Positions 44,278 through 53,595 of a DNA stretch of 64,000 nucleotides are shown here, in pieces. The position numbers and the translations under genes are program-made. The stretch is from NCBI RefSeq assembly GCF_029319185.1, contig NZ_CP119754.1, positions 3,100,001 to 3,164,000 on the forward strand, in the 5' to 3' direction. Numbering within the stretch: position 1 is the stretch's first letter; each line of letters begins with the position of its first letter. Origin of the DNA: Superficieibacter sp. HKU1 (lineage in GTDB: Bacteria > Pseudomonadota > Gammaproteobacteria > Enterobacterales > Enterobacteriaceae). The notes below the pieces were generated by a model, which saw nothing but the letters and a program-made list of their open reading frames with translations, was not told the origin of the DNA and made no database searches.

Positions 44278-45285
44278 TTAAGACGGCGAACGCAAAGGCG
44301 TCAGGCCACCAGAAGAGCTTTCACGAACGACCAGGCGAACTGGCAGAAGCAAATTTCTTTCCCCCTCCTCGTTTAACAACAGACGAAACGCATCGCGTCC
44401 AAGTTCGCGTTTATCTATCGCTACCGTGGTCAATGGCGGGTGCGCCCACGCCGCGGTATCAATATCATCAAAACCGACAACAGCGATATCTTCTGGCACC
44501 CGAAATCCCTGACGTGTGCAGGCTCGCATCGCGATTAGCGCCGCCACGTCGTTATAGGCAAAGATAGCATCGGGTGGCTGCGGCAGGGCCAGCAGCTTGT
44601 TCATGCCATCTGTCAGCGCCTGTTCGATGTCTTTGACGGGCGGCATTTCTGTCCGGTATTCCTGCGGCATCGACAGCCCCGCGTCGAATAGCGCCTGCTG
44701 ATAGCCTTCAAGACGCTGACGGATACTGTAATGGTGCTGAGAATTGCCGAGAAACGCAATTTTGCGCCGCCCCTGCTCAATTAAGTGGCGCGTGACCACA
44801 AACCCGCCGTGATAGTTATCCGGGTTTACGCAGGGAAAATCCGCCGCCCACAAATCTACCAGCGCAATGGGTAATAAAATTTTACGCAGCCCGGCAAGAA
44901 TTTCCGCCTCGAGATATCCAGCGCAAATTAACGCGTCAGGCTGATGTAACGCGATAAGCTCCGCTATTGAATCATCGGGGCCGATGGGCTGGAAGCTCAT
45001 CGCGATATCATTTTCCCGGCAGGCGTCCGCCACCCCCAGCATGACGGTGGAGTAAAAAGGCAGCGCGCTGGCAATATTGTGCTGACGGTGGAGAAGAAAC
45101 AACAGCCGCTTAATGCGTCCGCTGCGCAAACGGCTGAAGTCATAGCCTTCAGCTTCCGCCATGGACAAGATCCGCTGACGCGTCTCATCGCTCAACCCCG
45201 GCTGCCCTTTCAGCGCCCTGGACACCGCGGCGAGAGAAACGCCGCACGCGGAAGCGATATCTTTAATTCTGGTTTTTTTTACCAT
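44278..45285 (-). CDS. LacI-family regulator of the GPH/GH127 locus
   Basis: This 335-residue LacI-type repressor starts at 45285 (MVKKTRIKDIASACGVSLAAVSRALKGQPGLSDETRQRI), with helix-turn-helix at residues 5-30; the longer frame upstream adds 16 unlike residues. The sensor domain ends VVGFDDIDTAAWAHPPLTTVAIDKRELG. It is divergent from the transporter and hydrolase genes and most likely controls them in response to an arabinoside breakdown product, by inference. It is absent from K-12 at this position. Confidence 0.9.
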   Translation of the reverse strand: MVKKTRIKDIASACGVSLAAVSRALKGQPGLSDETRQRILSMAEAEGYDFSRLRSGRIKRLLFLLHRQHNIASALPFYSTVMLGVADACRENDIAMSFQPIGPDDSIAELIALHQPDALICAGYLEAEILAGLRKILLPIALVDLWAADFPCVNPDNYHGGFVVTRHLIEQGRRKIAFLGNSQHHYSIRQRLEGYQQALFDAGLSMPQEYRTEMPPVKDIEQALTDGMNKLLALPQPPDAIFAYNDVAALIAMRACTRQGFRVPEDIAVVGFDDIDTAAWAHPPLTTVAIDKRELGRDAFRLLLNEEGERNLLLPVRLVVRESSSGGLTPLRSPS

Positions 45286-45734
45286 TCCGTTTGTTCTTCC
45301 GCTTCCGGGACAGCGCCTCTTTTCAACCCGCATGACGGGTGATCCGTAATGCCGCCTGCTATCTGTTATGCAAAAGAAACGCTAAGAGTACCATGCCATA
45401 GTATGTGGCATTCAACCGTTTTGCCTTCTTTTATACTAAAAACGTTTCACGCCATCCTTTTGCTATGCATCATTTCTCGTAAAAAAGTTCATGAAAATAA
45501 AGAAAAATATAGGCACAAAGCAGCTATAAGCGAAAATTTGTGATCTATATCGGCATTTAAAAAACTTTTATAGTAAAAATTCAGATCATTTTCACAATGA
45601 AAGCAGCCCGATATGTACCGAAAGTCCTTTGCAGATTTATGCTTGGCATCGTTGTTTTTTACTAAAAATAGTCAGAGATATGTCGTAATGACTTTTTATC
45701 CCTCACAACGTGTTAACGCATAAAAGGATTGATT
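45286..45734. promoter_or_regulatory. Divergent control region of the GPH/GH127 locus
   Basis: This 449-nt AT-rich intergenic region holds no gene. The palindrome AAACGTTT at 45440-45447 (within CTAAAAACGTTTCAC) has the central CG of LacI-family operators and is the best candidate site for the adjacent regulator. Promoter elements were not assigned. Confidence 0.4.
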
Positions 45735-47138
45735 ATGACTACTGCTCACGATCTGGATAATGAAGTGCAGATAGTTGATGCGGGTGAAACGCTCTCTACC
45801 CGCGAAAAGATAGGCTATGGATTAGGGGATGCCGGAGGACACTGCATTTCTGACTTGATTAGCGGTTTTTTGCTTTTCTTCTATACCGACATTTTCGGTC
45901 TTAGCCCGGCCATTGTCGGAGCGATGTTTTTGATATTGCGGATCTTCGACGCCGTCTCCGATCCGGTGATGGGCGTTATTGCAGACCGCACCCGTAGCCG
46001 TTGGGGCCGTTTTCGCCCCTGGCAGCTATGGATCGCCGTTCCGCTGGGCATTATTGGTATTCTGACTTTTACCGTACCGGACCTGAGTCCGAACATGAAA
46101 ATTGCCTGGGCGTTCGGCACCTACTTTTTACTTTCAGTAGGTTACACAGCAATCAACGTTCCCTACTGCGCCTTGATCAATGTGATGACCAACCGCCACG
46201 ATCAGGTCATGTCCTGTCAGTCATGGCGTTTTGTGCTTAGCGGAATTGCGGGGTTTCTGGTCTCCGTCGGGCTACCGTGGATGGTGGACGTTTTCGGCAA
46301 AGGCGATCTGGCGACGGGCTACCAGTACGGCGTCACCGTACTCTGCACGATTGGCGTAGTGATGTTCCTGCTGTGTTTCTTTTGGGTCAAAGAACGGGTG
46401 CCGTTATCGTTGGCGGGTACGTTTACCCTGCGTCAGCATCTGCAGGGGCTGCGAAAAAACGATCAGCTTTTAATGATGCTAATAATGTCTTTTTTACTGG
46501 TGAATATTCTCTGTATCCGCGGCGGCGGCTACATGTATTTTATTTCTTACTCCCTTCAGGGCAGCGCCGGGTTTATGTCGCTGTTTTTCGCCATTGTGAC
46601 CTTTGCGGCTATCCTGGGAGCGATCGTGGTAAATCCTCTTTCTCGCCGTATCGACATGGTAAAACTGTATTACTACACCAATCTGACGCTGGTCGCCTTT
46701 GGCGTGGCAATGTGGTTTTTACCGACCGGACCGCAATACCAGACGCTGTGGCTGGTCTGCATTTTAATCAACAATATTGTCCTTGGATTTACCCTGCCGC
46801 TGCACTTCTCCATTATGGCGTTTGCCGATGACTACGGCGAATGGAAGAACGGCGTGCGCTCTTCCGGCATGAACTTCGCGTTTAACCTCTTTTTTATCAA
46901 GCTCTCATGGGCGTCATCCGGCGGCATTATCAGCCTGATTCTGATCCTCGTGGCTTATCGCCCGGGTCTGGAAAATCAGACCGCAGCGTCAATCCAGGGC
47001 ATTAACACCTTACAAAGTCTGGTCCCGGCAATTTTCCACCTCGTACTGGCGTTATGCCTGCTTAAGTGCCGCCTGAATGGCCCCTTAATGCAACGCATTT
47101 CTCACGATCTTCAACAACGACATTTACACATTTCCTGA
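45735..47138 (+). CDS. GPH-family sugar:cation symporter
   Basis: This 467-residue, roughly 12-segment membrane protein of the glycoside-pentoside-hexuronide family (MelB/UidB/YicJ type) has the signatures REKIGYGLGDAGGHCISDLISGF near the start, FDAVSDPVMGVIADRTRSRWGRFRPW near residues 75-100 and ADDYGEWKNGVRSSGMNF near 365. AAAAGGA sits 6 nt before the ATG. It is followed after 7 nt by the GH127 hydrolase, so it probably imports the arabinofuranoside that enzyme cuts. Confidence 0.92.
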   Translation: MTTAHDLDNEVQIVDAGETLSTREKIGYGLGDAGGHCISDLISGFLLFFYTDIFGLSPAIVGAMFLILRIFDAVSDPVMGVIADRTRSRWGRFRPWQLWIAVPLGIIGILTFTVPDLSPNMKIAWAFGTYFLLSVGYTAINVPYCALINVMTNRHDQVMSCQSWRFVLSGIAGFLVSVGLPWMVDVFGKGDLATGYQYGVTVLCTIGVVMFLLCFFWVKERVPLSLAGTFTLRQHLQGLRKNDQLLMMLIMSFLLVNILCIRGGGYMYFISYSLQGSAGFMSLFFAIVTFAAILGAIVVNPLSRRIDMVKLYYYTNLTLVAFGVAMWFLPTGPQYQTLWLVCILINNIVLGFTLPLHFSIMAFADDYGEWKNGVRSSGMNFAFNLFFIKLSWASSGGIISLILILVAYRPGLENQTAASIQGINTLQSLVPAIFHLVLALCLLKCRLNGPLMQRISHDLQQRHLHIS

Positions 47139-47145
47139 GGTAAAC

Positions 47146-49107
47146 ATGATGCAGTCTGATGTGATCGAGGCCGATCTAAACCGAATCACCATTACCGATC
47201 CGTTCCTGGGAGAGTACCAGCGGTTGATTAGAGAAGTTGTCATTCCCTGGCAGTGGCAGGCGCTTAACGACACGCTTCCTGATACGGAACCGAGCCACGC
47301 CCTGACCAATTACCGTATTGCCGCAGGTCTACAGGAAGGTGAGTTTTACGGTATGGTTTTTCAGGATAGTGATGTCACCAAATGGCTGGAGGCGGTCGCG
47401 TGGTCGCTAAGCCAGAAGCCCAATGCGACGCTGGAAAAAACCGCCGATGAGGTTATTGAACTGCTGGCACTGGCGCAGTGCGAAGACGGCTACCTTAATA
47501 CCTGGTACACCGTGAAAGAGCCGGGCATGCGCTGGACAAACCTTGCAGAGTGCCATGAGCTTTACTGCGCCGGGCATTTGTTTGAAGCGGCGGTGGCGTT
47601 CTGGCAGGCCACCGGTAAGCGCCGGCTGCTGGATATCGTCTGCCGTTTCGCCGACCATATTGCTGACATTTTTGGTCCGAACGAAGGCCAGCTCCGCGGC
47701 TATCCCGGACATCCGGAAATCGAGCTGGCGCTTATGCGCCTCTATGAAGTGACCCGGGAACCGCGTTATCAGGCGCTGGCACGTTTCTTTCTTGAAGAGC
47801 GCGGCCAGCAGCCTTACTACTATGATATTGAGTTTGAAAAACGCGGCGGTACCTGGCACTGGGATAACTGGGGCGATGCCTGGATGGTGAAAGATAAAGC
47901 CTACACGCATGCACATAAACCGCTGAAGGAACAGGATCAGGCGGTCGGGCATGCCGTCCGCTCGGTTTATCTGATGACCGGACTGGCGCATCTCGCCCGC
48001 ACCACGCAGGACGAAGAGAAACGCCAGACCTGCCTGCGCATCTGGGATAATCTGGTGCAGCGACGCATGTATATCACTGGCGGCATCGGCTCACAGGCGA
48101 TTGGTGAAGCATTTACCAGCGATTACGACCTGCCGAATGACACCGCTTACGGTGAAAGTTGTGCTTCCATTGGCCTGATGATGTTCGCTCGCCGGATGCT
48201 GGAAATGGAGGGCGATTCACGCTACGCCGATGTCATGGAGCGCGCGTTTTATAACACCGTGCTCGGCGGTATGGCGCTGGATGGCAAACACTTTTTCTAC
48301 GTTAACCCGCTTGAGACCTATCCGAAGAGCATTCCGCACAACCATATCTATGATCACATCAAACCGGTACGTCAGCGCTGGTTCGGCTGCGCCTGCTGTC
48401 CGCCCAATATCGCCCGCACGCTGGTCGGTATTGGTCACTATATTTTTACGCCGCGCCCGGACGCGCTGTTTATCAACATCTACGCGGGCAGCCAGGCGCA
48501 ATTTGCCGTTAATGGCGGAGACCTGCGGCTGACGATCGCCGGAAATTACCCCTGGGATGAACGCGTCGAAATCACCTTCGATAATCCGCAGCCGGTCGAG
48601 CATACTCTGGCGCTGCGTCTGCCGGAGTGGTGCGACGATCCGCAGTTCCTGGTTAACGGCGAAGCAGCTCAGGGCGAAAGAATTAAAGGATATCTGCATC
48701 TTCATCGTCGGTGGCAGCAGGGTGATACCCTTACCCTGCTGTTGCCGATGCGCGTTAAGCGGGTTTACGCTAACCCTCTGGTGCGCCATGCGGCGGGTAA
48801 AGTGGCCATCCAGCGCGGGCCGCTGGTGTATTGCCTCGAAGAGGCGGATAATGGCGCAGAATTGCATAATCTTTCATTGCCTGCACAAAGCGGATTTCGG
48901 GAAATTGCCGGCACTGGCGTACTGAAAGGAAAAATACTGTTGCAGGCCGATGGAGTCCGCGTGACGACACCGTCTGAAGATCAGCCGCTTTACAGCTTCG
49001 ATCGGCAACAAACGCCCGTGAAGAATCAGACGCTAACCTTTATTCCGTGGTTTAGCTGGGCCAATCGAGGCGAAGGCGAAATGCGGATCTGGGTGGACGA
49101 AGCCTGA
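47146..49107 (+). CDS. GH127 beta-L-arabinofuranosidase
   Basis: This 653-residue cytoplasmic enzyme of glycoside hydrolase family 127 has no signal peptide. Family catalytic and zinc residues are visible at the expected spacing: E321 (IGEAFTSDYD, acid/base position), E337 and C339 (YGESCASIG), and C417-C418 (WFGCACCPPN). The C-terminal part is beta-rich. It releases L-arabinose from beta-linked arabinofuranosides in characterised members; the natural substrate here is unknown. It is co-transcribed with the symporter (7-nt gap), with GAGGTAA as ribosome site. Confidence 0.93.
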   Translation: MMQSDVIEADLNRITITDPFLGEYQRLIREVVIPWQWQALNDTLPDTEPSHALTNYRIAAGLQEGEFYGMVFQDSDVTKWLEAVAWSLSQKPNATLEKTADEVIELLALAQCEDGYLNTWYTVKEPGMRWTNLAECHELYCAGHLFEAAVAFWQATGKRRLLDIVCRFADHIADIFGPNEGQLRGYPGHPEIELALMRLYEVTREPRYQALARFFLEERGQQPYYYDIEFEKRGGTWHWDNWGDAWMVKDKAYTHAHKPLKEQDQAVGHAVRSVYLMTGLAHLARTTQDEEKRQTCLRIWDNLVQRRMYITGGIGSQAIGEAFTSDYDLPNDTAYGESCASIGLMMFARRMLEMEGDSRYADVMERAFYNTVLGGMALDGKHFFYVNPLETYPKSIPHNHIYDHIKPVRQRWFGCACCPPNIARTLVGIGHYIFTPRPDALFINIYAGSQAQFAVNGGDLRLTIAGNYPWDERVEITFDNPQPVEHTLALRLPEWCDDPQFLVNGEAAQGERIKGYLHLHRRWQQGDTLTLLLPMRVKRVYANPLVRHAAGKVAIQRGPLVYCLEEADNGAELHNLSLPAQSGFREIAGTGVLKGKILLQADGVRVTTPSEDQPLYSFDRQQTPVKNQTLTFIPWFSWANRGEGEMRIWVDEA

Positions 49108-49173
49108 AGCAGCAGAAACAACGCCTGGCGTGCGTTGATGAAAAACCTGTTTTACAGGTGTATGCGCCGTTTT

Positions 49174-49307
49174 GCCGGGTGGCGGCTTCGCCTTACCCGG
49201 CCTACGAAAGGCATCAACATCAACATCAACATCAACATCAACATCAACATCAACATCAACAGGTTAGTCGCAACCTGTAGGCCTGCGCAAGCGAAGCGCC
49301 GCCAGGC
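49174..49307. repeat. REP pair flanking a hexanucleotide array
   Basis: A REP element occurs at 49174-49205 (GCCGGGTGGCGGCTTCGCCT then TACCCGGCCTAC) and an inverted, diverged copy at 49277-49307. Between them lies a hexamer array. They occupy the 266-nt gap between the convergent GH127 and purF genes. Confidence 0.8.
49212..49260. repeat. CATCAA hexanucleotide tandem array
   Basis: Eight perfect copies of the hexamer CATCAA plus one base lie between the two REP copies. Perfect short tandem copies of this kind are prone to change in number by replication slippage. There is no coding frame here. Confidence 0.95.
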
Positions 49308-49341
49308 ATAATTGCACGGTATAACGTTTGTCAGCAGTCTG

Positions 49342-49364
49342 AACGCCTGGCATTGCCAGGCGTT
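49342..49364 (-). terminator. Hairpin after purF
   Basis: A perfect 10-bp stem AACGCCTGGC/GCCAGGCGTT with an ATT loop lies just past the purF stop. The minus-strand tail TCAGAC is not T-rich, so termination strength is uncertain. Confidence 0.6.
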
Positions 49365-49373
49365 GTAAAGGAT

Positions 49374-50891
49374 TTACCCTTCGTTGTGCATCTCAAGGTT
49401 TTCCACTTCGTTCTGCCGCTGCACCGCTTTGGAGTCATCGTTACGCAGAGAGTCAAGATAATCGAGATACTGCTGATCGACATCTTTGGTCACGTAGATA
49501 CCGTTAAAGACCGAGCATTCGAACTGCTGGATTTCCGGGTTTTCCGCGCGAACCGCGTCGATCAGATCGTCGAGATCCTGGAAAATCAGCCCGTCCGCAC
49601 CGATGATCTGGCGAATTTCATCGACTTCTCGACCATGCGCGATCAGTTCGTTAGCGCTTGGCATATCAATACCGTACACGTTCGGGAAGCGAATCTCCGG
49701 TGCCGCGGAAGCCAGATAAACCTTTTTCGCACCCGCTTCGCGAGCCATTTCAATGATCTGCTCAGAGGTGGTACCGCGCACGATGGAATCATCCACCAGC
49801 AGCACGTTTTTATCACGGAACTCGGCGCGGTTAGCGTTCAGCTTGCGGCGCACCGATTTACGGCGCAGCTGCTGGCCCGGCATGATAAAGGTACGGCCCA
49901 CATAGCGGTTTTTCACGAAGCCCTGACGATACGGTTTGTCCAGGATACGGGCGATTTCCAGCGCGATATCGCAGGAAGTTTCCGGGATCGGGATCACCAC
50001 ATCGATATCCAGATCTTCCCACTCGCGGGCAATTTTTTCGCCGAGCTTTGTGCCCATATTGACGCGGGCGCTGTAGACGGAAATTTTGTCGATGAAGGAA
50101 TCCGGACGCGCGAAGTAGACGTATTCAAACAGGCACGGATTGCTCACCGGATGGTCGGCGCACTGGCGGGTAAAGAGCTGCCCTTTTTCAGTGATATAGA
50201 CCGCCTCGCCCGGCGCAACGTCGCGCAGGAATTCAAAGCCGAGGGTATCCAGCGCCACGCTTTCAGAGGCGACCATATACTCGGTGCGGCCATCGCCGAT
50301 TTCACGTTTGCCCAGCACCAGCGGGCGAATGCCGTTTGGATCGCGGAAGGCGACCATACCGTGACCGATAATCATCGCCACGCAGGCGTAAGCGCCGCGG
50401 ATCAGGCGGTTGGTGGCGGCAATGGCGGCAAAAATGTTGTCTGCTTCCAGCGGATAGTGGCGGAAGTTATCCAGCTCGCTGGCAAACACGTTGAGCAGAA
50501 CTTCAGAGTCAGACGTGGTGTTGATGTGACGACGCTTCTCTTCGAACAGCTTTTTACGTAGTTCGTGCGCGTTGGTCAGATTGCCGTTGTGAGCAAGCGT
50601 AATACCATAAGGGGAGTTAACGTAGAAAGGCTGCGCTTCAGAGGCGCTGGAGCTGCCAGCTGTTGGGTAGCGAACGTGGCCGATACCCATATTGCCCTGC
50701 ATACGCTGCATGTGACGTGCTTCGAACACATCGCTCACCAGACCATTAGCTTTACGCAAACGAAAGCCGTTATTCGCATCAATGGTGATGATGCCTGCGG
50801 CATCCTGCCCGCGGTGCTGAAGCACCGTTAACGCGTCATAAATAGACTGGTTGACCGGCATAACACCGGCGATACCGACAATACCGCACAT
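49374..50891 (-). CDS. purF: Amidophosphoribosyltransferase
   Basis: PurF makes phosphoribosylamine from PRPP and glutamine, the first committed step of purine synthesis. The ATG at 50891 gives MCGIVGIAGVMPVNQS with Cys2 as the N-terminal nucleophile after Met removal, and 505 residues as in E. coli; a longer frame would bury this cysteine. The PRPP site LLVDDSIVRGTT is near residue 365. It follows cvpA after 33 nt. Confidence 0.97.
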   Translation of the reverse strand: MCGIVGIAGVMPVNQSIYDALTVLQHRGQDAAGIITIDANNGFRLRKANGLVSDVFEARHMQRMQGNMGIGHVRYPTAGSSSASEAQPFYVNSPYGITLAHNGNLTNAHELRKKLFEEKRRHINTTSDSEVLLNVFASELDNFRHYPLEADNIFAAIAATNRLIRGAYACVAMIIGHGMVAFRDPNGIRPLVLGKREIGDGRTEYMVASESVALDTLGFEFLRDVAPGEAVYITEKGQLFTRQCADHPVSNPCLFEYVYFARPDSFIDKISVYSARVNMGTKLGEKIAREWEDLDIDVVIPIPETSCDIALEIARILDKPYRQGFVKNRYVGRTFIMPGQQLRRKSVRRKLNANRAEFRDKNVLLVDDSIVRGTTSEQIIEMAREAGAKKVYLASAAPEIRFPNVYGIDMPSANELIAHGREVDEIRQIIGADGLIFQDLDDLIDAVRAENPEIQQFECSVFNGIYVTKDVDQQYLDYLDSLRNDDSKAVQRQNEVENLEMHNEG

Positions 50892-50924
50892 ACGTCTTTT
50901 CCTCGTTAAGCTACGACCCAAAGT

Positions 50925-51413
50925 TTATACTTTGGGCAAGAAACTTGACGAGCTTTGGAGGTATTCGAAAAACCATCTGATGACGGGGGAAAAATAAGGA
51001 ATAAACTGCGAGTGCTGCCAGTCATCGCTCTTCGCCATCCCTGTGAACGTGTCAAGAAAGAACAGGATAGCAGCGATGATCAGTACCCCACGCAATGCGC
51101 CGAAGCAGATCCCCAATACCCTGTCTGTACCCGACAGCCCGGTCTTCTCCACCAGTTGACCTATCACGTAGTTCACGATGGCACCTACGATGAGCGTCGC
51201 AATAAACAGCGCCGCAATAGCAATCCCATTTCGAACCCGTTCATCTTCAAAGCCCGTAAACCAGACAGACAGTTCCGTGTAGTAATGGCTGGCAACATAA
51301 AAGGCACAGCCCCATGTCACCAGCGATAATGCTTCACGAACAAAGCCGCGGATAAGGCTCACTAAGCAAGAAAAGCCCAGTACCGCGATAATGGCGTAAT
51401 CAATCCAGACCAT
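50925..51413 (-). CDS. cvpA: Colicin V production-associated membrane protein CvpA
   Basis: CvpA is a 162-residue inner-membrane protein with about four hydrophobic segments, the E. coli length. It is required for colicin V production in E. coli, and its direct role is unsettled. It heads the purF transcript and a PurR box lies upstream, so it is co-regulated with purine synthesis. Confidence 0.94.
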   Translation of the reverse strand: MVWIDYAIIAVLGFSCLVSLIRGFVREALSLVTWGCAFYVASHYYTELSVWFTGFEDERVRNGIAIAALFIATLIVGAIVNYVIGQLVEKTGLSGTDRVLGICFGALRGVLIIAAILFFLDTFTGMAKSDDWQHSQFIPYFSPVIRWFFEYLQSSSSFLPKV

Positions 51414-51468
51414 ATATGTCCCACGATGTTACGCCCTGTCGTCCAGTTGGGGCGCATTCTAACAGAAA

Positions 51469-51484
51469 AAGAAAACGTTTGCGT
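51469..51484 (-). promoter_or_regulatory. PurR operator upstream of cvpA-purF
   Basis: On the minus strand the site reads ACGCAAACGTTTTCTT, which fits the PUR box consensus ACGCAAACGTTTKCKT at nearly every position. It is about 55 nt upstream of cvpA. Purine-dependent repression of this operon is established in E. coli. Confidence 0.88.
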
Positions 51485-51510
51485 AGGGATTTCCCGTCCC
51501 TGGTCAAATA

Positions 51511-51550
51511 AAAATGGCGCTGAAAAAACAATCAACGCCATCGCCATTTT
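51511..51550 (-). terminator. Terminator after dedD
   Basis: Arms AAAATGGCG/CGCCATTTT flank a 22-nt loop, and on the minus strand TTTTTAT follows. It lies 28 nt past the dedD stop and ends the accD-folC-dedD unit. Confidence 0.6.
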
Positions 51551-51577
51551 GGGGTACGAGGGGCAAAGCCCTTCGCC

Positions 51578-52267
51578 CTAGTTCACGCTGTAGTTCATCA
51601 CTACGCCGTTCAACCCCGATAACTGGTTCAGCTCACCCAGCGAGCCTTTAAGCTTATCTTTCGATGCGTCGGGCCCGACCAGAATGCGGGTAATTTTACC
51701 CTGTACCGGCGTCGAAGGCGACGTATAAACCCGGTATCCGGCGCCGCGAAGTTTGCTGACGATCTCGCTGACTTTATCAGCATTTTTCAGCGCGCCCAGC
51801 TGCACCACATACGCCTTGCCGGTGGGCGCAGGTTTATCTTCAGCGACGGGCTTCGCTGGCGGCGTTTCGCTGGCCGCGGCCAGTTGTTCGCTGGCTTTGT
51901 CACGCGCCGGTTTTGGCTGCGGTTTGTCGGCCGGTTTCGGTTTTGGCGGATCGGGCTGGACCGGGATTTGATCGATATCTGCGCCGTTGTTCGCCGCCAG
52001 ACGCGACGGGTCCAGCGTCGGTGCCGCAGCATCGCCCGCCCTCACCTCTTCTGCCGCGCCTTCCGGCGGCTGAGCAGGTAGCGCCTGCGTTGCGGCAGGC
52101 AGCATATCAGGCTCGTCACGATCCCCCGCTTTCGGCACCAGCGGGATTGCAGCAAACTCATCCTGATAATGTTTTTTCTGGCCGTCGAGCAGGCCGGGCA
52201 GAATGATAACGCCCAGCGCCACCAGCACGATAGTGCCCACTAAACGGTTCTGAAACTTACTTGCCAC
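51578..52267 (-). CDS. dedD: Cell division protein DedD
   Basis: DedD is a single-pass membrane protein (segment near residues 8-25, VGTIVLVALGVIILPGLL) with a long Pro/Lys-rich periplasmic linker (about 55-140, PKPKPADKPQPKPARDK). A C-terminal SPOR domain (about 150-229, AYVVQLGALKNADKVSEIV) binds septal peptidoglycan. The product has 229 residues against about 220 in E. coli, with the linker longer. It overlaps folC by 11 nt. Confidence 0.94.
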   Translation of the reverse strand: MASKFQNRLVGTIVLVALGVIILPGLLDGQKKHYQDEFAAIPLVPKAGDRDEPDMLPAATQALPAQPPEGAAEEVRAGDAAAPTLDPSRLAANNGADIDQIPVQPDPPKPKPADKPQPKPARDKASEQLAAASETPPAKPVAEDKPAPTGKAYVVQLGALKNADKVSEIVSKLRGAGYRVYTSPSTPVQGKITRILVGPDASKDKLKGSLGELNQLSGLNGVVMNYSVN

Positions 52268-53525
52268 CGGATCTCCCCGCCTCTATTTCTTCCATTACAT
52301 GCGCTACCGTGTGGAACGATCCACACACCAGCACGGTGTCTTCTGGCTGTGCATTCGCCATCGCGGCGCGCCACGCCTTCCCTACTGTGGCATAGATTTC
52401 GCCGTCAGGTAAATGCGCCAGTAACTGCTCTGCCGATGCGCCGCGCGGCCCTTCTAACGGTGCACAATACCAGCTGTCCACAATGTCAGTCAGGCAGGCC
52501 AGCGTTCCGGCAATATCTTTATCGTGCAGCATACCAATGACCGCCAGCACGCGCCCGGTTTTTGCTTGCGTTTTGAGACGCCCGGCTAAATATGCTGCGG
52601 CATGCGGATTGTGCGCCACGTCGAGGATCACCCGCGGCGATTCGCTGATGATCTGAAAACGGCCCGGCAGAATAGCGCTGGCAATGCCGTCGCGGATCGC
52701 CTGCTCGCTGATCTTAAGCTGACTGGCGCGCAGCGCCGCCAGCGCGGTGGCCGCATTCGGCTGCGGCACCTGCGGCAGGGGCAGCGCGTTGAGTTCGCCC
52801 TGCGCGTCGACAAAGCGCCAGTGGTGTTCGTTGATATCATAATGCCAGTCAACGCCGCGACGCAGCAGGATTGCACCTTTTTCTTGCGCGACAGCGGCAA
52901 TCGACTGCGGCATATCCGGCTCGCCAACGACAGCCGGCTTACCGGCGCGGAAAATCCCGGCCTTTTCGCGCCCGATGCTTTCACGGTCCGGGCCCAGCCA
53001 GTCGGTATGATCGAGCGCAATACTGGTCACCACCGACACATCCGCGTCCACCATATTGGTGGCGTCGAGCCGTCCGCCCAGCCCCACTTCAAGGATCACC
53101 ACATCAAGCTGCGCCTGTTTAAACAGCCACAGCGCTGACAGCGTGCCGTATTCAAAATAGGTGAGCGAGGTTTCACCGCGTGCCGCTTCAATCGCCGCAA
53201 ATGAGGCCGTATGCGCCGCTTCCGGCAATTCAGCACCCTGTACGCGCACGCGCTCGGTATAGCGCACCAAATGCGGCGAGCTGTAAACGCCGGTTTTATA
53301 GCCCGCTGCCGTCAGGATCGACTCCAGCGTGCAGCAGGTAGTGCCTTTACCATTGGTGCCTGCCACGGTGAAGACGAAGGGCGCAGGCCGTAGCACATTC
53401 AGGCGAGCGGCAACCTCGCCGACGCGCGTCAGCCCTAAATCGATGGTCTTCGCGTGCAGATTTTCCAGATAAGAAAGCCACGTCGTCAGGGGCGACGTGG
53501 CGTCAGGGATGAGTTCTTTTTCCAT
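52257..53525 (-). CDS. folC: Dihydrofolate synthase / folylpolyglutamate synthase
   Basis: FolC adds glutamate to dihydropteroate and then to folate. The ATG at 53525 (MEKELIPDATSPLTTWLSYLE) gives 422 residues, exactly the E. coli length; the frame stays open 43 codons further upstream, but that part overlaps the intergenic region and has no family similarity. The ATP loop VAGTNGKGTT is near residue 52, with the Mur-ligase-like GLGGRLDATN and SIALDHTDWLG segments. It lies between accD and dedD. Confidence 0.96.
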   Translation of the reverse strand: MEKELIPDATSPLTTWLSYLENLHAKTIDLGLTRVGEVAARLNVLRPAPFVFTVAGTNGKGTTCCTLESILTAAGYKTGVYSSPHLVRYTERVRVQGAELPEAAHTASFAAIEAARGETSLTYFEYGTLSALWLFKQAQLDVVILEVGLGGRLDATNMVDADVSVVTSIALDHTDWLGPDRESIGREKAGIFRAGKPAVVGEPDMPQSIAAVAQEKGAILLRRGVDWHYDINEHHWRFVDAQGELNALPLPQVPQPNAATALAALRASQLKISEQAIRDGIASAILPGRFQIISESPRVILDVAHNPHAAAYLAGRLKTQAKTGRVLAVIGMLHDKDIAGTLACLTDIVDSWYCAPLEGPRGASAEQLLAHLPDGEIYATVGKAWRAAMANAQPEDTVLVCGSFHTVAHVMEEIEAGRSGGK

Positions 53526-53595
53526 GATGTCCGCAACGTTTAACGGGAAAGGAAAGCAAAAGGGCAGCGCCGTCTGGCCCTGCCCTTGTGCATTA

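Noticed and set aside
49212..49260. Hexamer array considered as CRISPR or replication iterons
   Set aside because: Copies are directly adjacent 6-mers with no spacers, no cas genes and no replication gene nearby.
49353..50561. 402-codon open frame on the plus strand
   Set aside because: It is antisense to purF, whose reading frame is certain; the opposite frame is a shadow.
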